64,000 bases of DNA from assembly GCF_003966155.1 (NCBI RefSeq), contig NZ_RXNS01000020.1, forward strand, positions 1 through 64,000. The letters are read 5' to 3'. Positions within the stretch are counted from its first letter, which is position 1; each line of letters opens with the position of its first letter. The translations under genes and the position numbers were made by a program. Origin of the DNA: Halomonas nitroreducens (GTDB lineage: Bacteria > Pseudomonadota > Gammaproteobacteria > Pseudomonadales > Halomonadaceae). Shown in pieces: positions 59,701 through 64,000 of this stretch. A model generated the notes under the pieces. The model had not been told where the DNA came from and searched no databases. It worked only from the letters and a program-made list of their open reading frames with translations.

Positions 59701-61612
59701 CGAGTTCAGCGTGCTGGGGATCGGTGACATGGCCGGCGATGTCTTCGGCAACGGCATGCTGCTCTCCGACAAGATTCGCCTGGTGGGGGCCTTCAACCAC
59801 CTGCATATCTTCGTCGACCCAGCCCCGGACGCCGCCGCCAGCTTCGCCGAGCGCCAGCGCCTGTTCGCGCTGCCACGCTCCAGTTGGGAGGACTACGACA
59901 CCTCGCTGATCAGCCAGGGCGGCGGCATCTTCCCGCGCAGTGCCAAGTCGATTCGCATCACGCCGCAAATGAAGCAGGCCTTCGACATCCGCGAGGACCG
60001 GCTCTCGCCCAACGAGCTGATTCGCGCCATGCTGGTGTCCCGGGTCGACCTGATCTGGAACGGCGGGATCGGGACCTACGTCAAGAGCAGCGAGGAGACC
60101 GATGCCCAGGTCGGCGACAAGGCCAATGACGCCCTGCGCATCGATGGTCGGGACCTCAATTGCCGCGTGGTCGGCGAGGGCGGCAACCTCGGCCTGACCC
60201 AGCGTGGCCGGATGGAGGCCGCCGCCAAGGGCGTACGCGTCAATACCGACTTCATCGACAATGCCGGCGGGGTCAACTGCTCCGACCACGAGGTCAACAT
60301 CAAGATCCTCATCGACGAGGTGGTGGCTCGGGGCGACATGACCGAGAAGCAGCGCAACCAGCTGCTCGCCGAGATGACCGAGGAGGTGTCCGACCTGGTG
60401 CTGCTGGACAATTATCGCCAGACCCAGGCTCTGGACCTTGCCGAGCGGCTCTCCCAGAAGGGCATCGGCCCCTTCCGTCGCTTCATCAGCGAGCTCGAGG
60501 CCGCCGGCCAGATCGACCGTGAGCTGGAGTTTCTGCCCAGCGACGAGGAGCTGCAGGAGCGGACCCTTCATCATCAGGGCATGACCCTGCCGGAGCTCTC
60601 GGTGTTGATCTCCTACGCCAAGAGCGTGCTCAAGGGGGACCTGATCGCCTCCGACGTGCCGGATGACCCGACCATCATGCGTTACGTGGAGCGTATCTTC
60701 CCCGCGGTGCTGGTCGAGCGCTACCGCGACGAGATGTACGAGCACCGCCTGAAGCGCGAGATCGTGGCGACCCAGGTGGCCAACGACATGATCGACCACA
60801 TGGGGGTGGTCTTCGTGCGCCGCCTGATCGACTCCACCGGGGCCGGTCGCGCGGACATCGCGCGGGCCTATGTCATTGCTCGGGACAGCTTCCAGCTGGC
60901 GCGCACCTGGGAGCAGGTCGAGGCGCTGGACAATCAGGTACCGACTCAGGTGCAGTATTCGATGATGCTCGACCTGATGCGCATGCTGCGCCGGGCCACC
61001 CGCTGGTTCCTGCGCCAGCGCAGCGGCATGACCACCCGGGATGCCATCGACTACTTCGCCCCGCGCCTGGCCCAGCTGCAGGAGAACATCGGCAAGCGTC
61101 TGCGTGGCGAGGAGCATACCCAGTGGCAGCAGCGTCGTGACGAGCTGGTCGAGGCCGGTGTGCCCGAGGCCCTGGCCAGCACCGTGGCCGCGGCGAACAG
61201 CCTGTATGCGGCGCTGGGCATCATCCACACCGCGCGGCAGACCGGCGACAAGCCCCAGCGGGTCGCCGAGATCTTCTACGAGGTCGGTGCGCGTCTGGAG
61301 TTGCCGTGGATCCTGCAGCAGGTCACCCGCCTTGAAGTCACCGACAGCTGGCAGGCCAAGGCCCGGGAGACCTTCCGCGATGACATCGAGCGCCAGCAGC
61401 TGGCGCTGACGGCCAGCGTGCTGGGCATGGAGGATGGGCCCCGCGAGACCGCCGAGCGGGTTGATCGCTGGCTGTCGCTGCACGAGAGCATGCACGGCCG
61501 CTGGTGCCGGCTGATCGACGAGGTCGGCAGTGGCAGCCAGGGAGGCTTCCCGCTGTTCGCCGTCGCGGTCCGCGAGCTGGTGGACCTGGCCGAGAGCAAC
61601 AGCGAGGCTTAG
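56771..61612 (+). CDS. gdhB: NAD-specific glutamate dehydrogenase, 180-kDa type
   Basis: 1613-residue L-GDH that oxidatively deaminates glutamate to 2-oxoglutarate with NAD+. The long N-terminal half (about 1-700) has the ACT-like regulatory repeats of this class. The catalytic domain (about 780-1250) carries GGLRWSDRHEDFRTEVLGL, then NAVIVPVGAKGGFVCKRLP with the catalytic lysines, and the NAD fold IGDMAGDVFGNGMLLSD. A C-terminal helical domain ends the protein. ATG 56771 follows GAGG. It funnels glutamate carbon into the TCA cycle and so joins GabT/GabD function. Monocistronic, with a repeat and terminator downstream. Confidence 0.96.
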   Translation: MLQVAHEETRQDLLKQLKERLQSRLDKDKAAAVDAFARLFYANVPLEDLADRRLDDLYGATLSVWHFIQQLDPEAPKVRVFNPDFEEHGWQSTHTFIAVLHEDMPFLVDSVRVELNRRGMTVHAIHNSVLAVERDKAHHLETVMAPKAAGASAARESLIAIEVDRHSDPAELEDIEASLQEVLRDVRTAVRDFDTMCEQARAAIAELEACRPEQVDPEDHREAIAFLNWLLEDNFTFLGYDEYEVQADGSRQRLDKVPGSELGVFRLDQPRYRERIRTDQGVDGDHFVLVPQLLSFAKSAHHARIHRPTYPDYISIDRYDEHGNVIGERRFLGLFTATVYNESPRNVPILRRKLQSVMEISGFNPKGHNGKQLLQILEVYPRDDLFQIDIEELAQTALGILDIRERRRVRLFIREDRFGKFYSCLVFVPRDVFSTELRLRLQELLCEELDATFGDFNTYLSESVLARIQFILRFNDQRPVDYDIKRLEDKLVKLARNWRDDLLNASIEGFGEEQANLLMSRFRDAFPASYRDDFSARTAVYDLQHIGELDDGIPLALSLYRLIEEEGSGVNLKLFHADAPIPLSDVLPMMENLGLRVLGERPYEVQATDRSYWVHDFTLEHHTSVEVNLQEMREPFIDAFQRIWTGEADNDAFNRLIIGANLDWREVAMLRAYARYLKQIRFGMSQDYIATTLVNHPEITRELVTLFELRFDPADRPEPSEITECEARILALLDEVPSLNDDQLLRRYMELIQATLRTNYYQKADDGRFKDYIAIKMEPSRVSGMPKPRPAYEIFVCSPRVEGVHLRGGKVARGGLRWSDRHEDFRTEVLGLVKAQQVKNAVIVPVGAKGGFVCKRLPEGGGRDALQQEGIACYKTFIRALLDVTDNLKGGEVMPPRDVVRHDDNDIYLVVAADKGTATFSDIANEISTEYGHWLGDAFASGGANGYDHKKMGITAKGAWESVKRHFRGLGVNTQQDEFSVLGIGDMAGDVFGNGMLLSDKIRLVGAFNHLHIFVDPAPDAAASFAERQRLFALPRSSWEDYDTSLISQGGGIFPRSAKSIRITPQMKQAFDIREDRLSPNELIRAMLVSRVDLIWNGGIGTYVKSSEETDAQVGDKANDALRIDGRDLNCRVVGEGGNLGLTQRGRMEAAAKGVRVNTDFIDNAGGVNCSDHEVNIKILIDEVVARGDMTEKQRNQLLAEMTEEVSDLVLLDNYRQTQALDLAERLSQKGIGPFRRFISELEAAGQIDRELEFLPSDEELQERTLHHQGMTLPELSVLISYAKSVLKGDLIASDVPDDPTIMRYVERIFPAVLVERYRDEMYEHRLKREIVATQVANDMIDHMGVVFVRRLIDSTGAGRADIARAYVIARDSFQLARTWEQVEALDNQVPTQVQYSMMLDLMRMLRRATRWFLRQRSGMTTRDAIDYFAPRLAQLQENIGKRLRGEEHTQWQQRRDELVEAGVPEALASTVAAANSLYAALGIIHTARQTGDKPQRVAEIFYEVGARLELPWILQQVTRLEVTDSWQAKARETFRDDIERQQLALTASVLGMEDGPRETAERVDRWLSLHESMHGRWCRLIDEVGSGSQGGFPLFAVAVRELVDLAESNSEA

Positions 61613-61650
61613 GGCTCGTTGCCGAACGGCATGCGAGAAGAGCTCCGGGG

Positions 61651-61736
61651 GCAAGCCGCAGCGCAGGTCTTTTGACCGGGAATGGCAAAAGTAGCGCCCA
61701 GGGACGGGCCTACAGCGCCTCTCGCGGGTGGTCCGG
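61651..61736 (+). repeat. Dispersed intergenic repeat, copy B
   Basis: Same element as copy A at 37348-37428 in opposite orientation. The core is 61684-61719 (31 of 36 identical). It starts 39 bases after the gdhB stop and is followed by the terminator. No coding frame that I believe crosses it. Confidence 0.7.
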
Positions 61737-61780
61737 CGCCGAACGAGCTCATCCCTTGGTCCCAGACGGTACCGGAAACG

Positions 61781-61808
61781 CGAACCCCCGCCAGATGGCG
61801 GGGGTTCG
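61781..61808. terminator. Terminator between convergent gdhB and mgtE
   Basis: Twelve-base perfect arms (CGAACCCCCGCC and complement) with an AGAT loop. On the plus strand TCGTCGTTCC follows, on the minus CGTTTCC. No long T-tract, but both genes converge on it. Confidence 0.65.
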
Positions 61809-61837
61809 TCGTTCCAGGCCGGGATGGCGGGGACGGG

Positions 61838-63190
61838 TTACAGCAGGAAGAGCGTGGCCAGGCCCAAAAAGGACATGAAGCCGACCACGTCGGTGACCGT
61901 GGTCAGCACCACCGAGCCCGACAGGGCCGGGTCGATGCCCACCCGCTTGAGCAGCAACGGGATGACGATGCCGGCCACGCCGGCGGCCAGCATGTTGATC
62001 ACCAGGGCCGCGGCGATGATCATGCCGATGCCGAGGTTGCCGAACCAGGCTACCGCCAGGGCCGCCACCACCAGGGCCCACAGCAGGCCATTCAGGGCGG
62101 CGATGCCGACCTCCTTGCGCAGCAGCCAGTTGCTGTTGGTACGACTGATCTGGCCCAGCGCCAGGCCGCGGATGGCCAGGGTCAGGGTCTGGCTGCCGGC
62201 GATCCCTCCCATGCTGGCGACGATCGGCATCAGCACCGCCAGGGCCACCAGCTGGTCGAGGGCCGCCTCGAAGCGCCCGATCACCCAGGCGGCCAGGAAG
62301 GCCGTGAGTAGGTTGATGCCTAGCCACACTGCCCGGCGCTTGGCGCTGGGCAGCACCGGGGCGAAGAGGTCCTCCTCCTCGTCGAGGCCTGCCATGTTCA
62401 TCAGCGCCTGCTCGGAATGCTCGCGGATGACGTCGACGATGTCGTCGATGACGATGCGGCCGAGCAGCAGTCCCTGGTCGTCGACCACCGGCGCCGAGAC
62501 CAGGTCGTGGGTCTGGAAGAGGGTGGCCACGTCCCGGGACTTCATGGTCACCTGGATACTGTCCACCTCCGGGTCCATCAGGTCGGCCACCGCGCTCTCG
62601 GGGTCGTTGGCCACCAGTCTCGCCAGCGACAGCACGCCCATGAACAGGCCGTTGCGGTCGACCACCATCAGCGAATGGGTGTTGTCCGGCACGGCCTCCT
62701 TCCAGCGCAGGAAGCGTTGCACCGTCTCCAGGCTGACGTCGGCCCGCACGGCGATGGTGTCGGTGCGCATGAGGCGCCCGGCCGAGTCCTCCTCGAAGGC
62801 CAGGGTCTCCTGCAGGCGGGTGCGCTGCAGCTCGTCCATGGAGCGCAGCATGTCCTCGGCGACCAGCTGGGGCAGGTCCTCGAAGATCTCGGCCAGGTCG
62901 GTGGTGTCGAGGCTCGAGGTGGCCGCGACGATCTCGGCATGGTCCATGTCGTCGATCAGGGTGCTGCGGACCTCGTCATGGACATGCAGCAGCACTTCGC
63001 CGTCGACTTCCTGGGGAACACGCTCCCAGAGTCGGATCCGCTCGCTGGGCGGCAGCGACTCCAGCAGCAGGGCGACCTCCGCGGGTTCCAGGTCGGCGAT
63101 GACGTCGTCGACCCGCTCCAGGTGCTCTTGTTCGAGGGCCAGGTGAATGCGCGACAGGCGGTGTTCCAGCGTCTCGGTTGTCTCGGTCAT
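61838..63190 (-). CDS. mgtE: Magnesium transporter MgtE
   Basis: 450-residue Mg2+ channel. A helical N domain (about 1-130) and two CBS domains (about 135-260) sense cytosolic Mg2+. Five transmembrane helices (about 280-450) make the pore, with the conserved aspartate in VVLTTVTDVVGF and the MGGIAGSQTLTLAIRGLALG signature. ATG 63190 follows GGGAGA. Monocistronic; it is divergent from the ferritin-like gene. In many bacteria an Mg2+-responsive leader lies before mgtE; no such element was recognised here in 103 bases. Confidence 0.95.
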   Translation of the reverse strand: MTETTETLEHRLSRIHLALEQEHLERVDDVIADLEPAEVALLLESLPPSERIRLWERVPQEVDGEVLLHVHDEVRSTLIDDMDHAEIVAATSSLDTTDLAEIFEDLPQLVAEDMLRSMDELQRTRLQETLAFEEDSAGRLMRTDTIAVRADVSLETVQRFLRWKEAVPDNTHSLMVVDRNGLFMGVLSLARLVANDPESAVADLMDPEVDSIQVTMKSRDVATLFQTHDLVSAPVVDDQGLLLGRIVIDDIVDVIREHSEQALMNMAGLDEEEDLFAPVLPSAKRRAVWLGINLLTAFLAAWVIGRFEAALDQLVALAVLMPIVASMGGIAGSQTLTLAIRGLALGQISRTNSNWLLRKEVGIAALNGLLWALVVAALAVAWFGNLGIGMIIAAALVINMLAAGVAGIVIPLLLKRVGIDPALSGSVVLTTVTDVVGFMSFLGLATLFLL

Positions 63191-63293
63191 GTCGTCTCCC
63201 TGGCAACGCGTCATCGAGGCTGACTGGTGGCCTCGATGTGTCCTATGTTGGACCCCTGATCTGTGCTTCAGTAGACCACAAAAGGAGCGTCAC

Positions 63294-63584
63294 ATGGCAG
63301 GTGCCAGCGAGGGCTATCATGAGCCGGTCGAGGAACTCACCGGCGAGACACGCGACTACCACCGGGCCATCGTCTCGTTGATGGAGGAGCTCGAGGCAGT
63401 CGACTGGTACAACCAGCGGGTGGACGCCTGCCGGGATGACGAATTGCGCAAGATTCTCGAGCACAACCGCGACGAGGAGAAGGAGCACGCAGCGATGACC
63501 CTGGAGTGGTTGCGCCGCCGCGACCCGACCCTGGACAAGCACCTGCGGGCGTTTCTGTTCCGCGAAGGTGACATCGGCCACTGA
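63294..63584 (+). CDS. Encapsulin-type ferritin-like protein (EncFtn)
   Basis: 96-residue ferritin-like protein. It matches the encapsulated ferritin family: [27 protein letters not shown], then [12 protein letters not shown], then LEWLRRRDP. Ferroxidase residues E32, E62 and H65 (R. rubrum numbering) are all present at the same positions, and so are E31, E34 and W38. Family members form ring decamers that oxidise Fe(II). Usually the C-terminus carries a short peptide that loads the protein into an encapsulin shell encoded next door. Here the protein ends in LFREGDIGH, and the next gene is pyrD. AAAAGGAG precedes ATG 63294. Terminator follows. Confidence 0.85.
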   Translation: MAGASEGYHEPVEELTGETRDYHRAIVSLMEELEAVDWYNQRVDACRDDELRKILEHNRDEEKEHAAMTLEWLRRRDPTLDKHLRAFLFREGDIGH

Positions 63585-63602
63585 CCCCGGCACGACCAGC
63601 GA

Positions 63603-63636
63603 ACGACGAACCCCGCCCCTCGGCGGGGTTCGTCGT
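63603..63636 (+). terminator. Hairpin after the EncFtn gene
   Basis: Fifteen-base perfect arms (ACGACGAACCCCGCC and complement) with a CCTC loop, 19 bases after the stop. No T-tract, though the stem is exceptionally stable. Confidence 0.6.
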
Positions 63637-63652
63637 CGTGGGGCGGCTGCGC

Positions 63653-63658
63653 TATACT
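63653..63658 (+). promoter_or_regulatory. Candidate -10 box of pyrD
   Basis: TATACT, 59 bases before the pyrD start and after the hairpin. A weak TTCGTC lies 18 bases upstream. Confidence 0.4.
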
Positions 63659-63716
63659 CGCGCCCCGATTCGGCCCCGTGCCCCCCGCCGCCCGTCAGGA
63701 GATGTCATGTATTCGC

Positions 63717-64000
63717 TTGCCCGCTCGCTGCTGTTCCGCCTCGACGCCGAGAAGGCCCATTCGGTCGCGCTCTCGACGCTGGACCTGGCTGAACGCCTCG
63801 GGTTGTCGGGACGGCTTGCCGGGGGGCGGGTCGAGGACCCGGTGGAGCTGATGGGCCTGCGCTTCCCCAATCGCGTCGGCCTGGCCGCGGGACTCGACAA
63901 GAACGCCGATCATCTGGATGCCCTTGGGGCCCTGGGCTTCGGCTTCGTCGAGGTGGGCACCGTGACGCCCAAGCCCCAGGATGGCAACCCCAAGCCGCGA
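63717..64000 (+). CDS. pyrD: Dihydroorotate dehydrogenase (quinone), class 2, 3' end outside window
   Basis: The first 94 residues are visible and open to the window edge. They match the N-terminus of class-2 Pyr[20 protein letters not shown] membrane-associating helices, then [40 protein letters not shown], which holds the FMN-binding start of the barrel. The enzyme oxidises dihydroorotate to orotate and passes electrons to quinone. AGGAG precedes ATG 63717. Partial only because of the window boundary. Confidence 0.95.

Noticed and set aside
56774..61654. A 1626-codon open frame on the minus strand opposite gdhB
   Set aside because: It is a shadow of the GC-rich codon use of gdhB. Its product is low-complexity (His, Asp, Leu, Val, Gly-rich) and has no family features, while the plus frame is a clear NAD-GDH.

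Overview
The window is a stretch of gene-dense, very GC-rich bacterial chromosome. It looks gammaproteobacterial and most like Halomonas or a close relative. That is an inference from several signs: E. coli-like gene order around icd and purB (rluE-nudJ-mnmA-hflD-purB, then roxA), the clpS-clpA-infA-bpt-aat cluster, Pseudomonas-type glucose uptake genes (gltR/gltS-like regulators with gtsABCD-like transporter), the 180-kDa NAD-glutamate dehydrogenase, and uniformly high G+C. I see no rRNA or tRNA gene, no CRISPR array, no prophage and no insertion sequence.

Bases 1-9200 are a sugar uptake region: the tail of a PTS EIIB-like protein, a Cof-type HAD phosphatase, an OmpR-type response regulator with its histidine kinase, an AGE-family sugar epimerase/isomerase, and a four-gene ABC sugar transporter. 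The periplasmic binding-protein gene of that transporter carries a one-base frameshift. Bases 9200-19800 are mixed: two tandem universal stress proteins, the ycjX-ycjF pair, an MFS transporter, an SSS-family sodium/solute symporter, small membrane proteins, a Tat-exported PhoD-type phosphatase and a two-TM potassium-channel/RCK protein. Bases 19800-22600 hold gabD-gabT for GABA/5-aminovalerate-type catabolism.

Bases 22800-33500 are the most accessory-looking part: an 819-residue DUF1266-repeat protein, an NlpC/P60 lipoprotein, a divergent LysR/MFS pair of the YnfL/YnfM type, an exported MsrA, a VTT-domain/flavoprotein-disulfide-reductase fusion followed by a CDP-alcohol phosphotransferase, SlyD, and a glycine-zipper lipoprotein. 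Bases 33600-43300 carry isocitrate lyase and isocitrate dehydrogenase, the two enzymes that compete at the isocitrate branch point, flanking the roxA, purB-hflD-mnmA-nudJ-rluE block.

Bases 43400-48300 form an N-degron module: adaptor ClpS, unfoldase ClpA and both leucyl-transferases (Bpt, Aat), with infA between. Then come ftsK-lolA-rarA, a hemerythrin-like protein that has lost most iron ligands, murI, trmA, the giant gdhB, mgtE, an encapsulin-type ferritin (EncFtn) with no encapsulin beside it, and the start of pyrD.

Non-coding points of note are a diverged dispersed repeat present twice (37348-37428 and, inverted, 61651-61736), an eight-copy heptamer tandem array upstream of mnmA, and many strong hairpins at gene ends, several without a T-tract.
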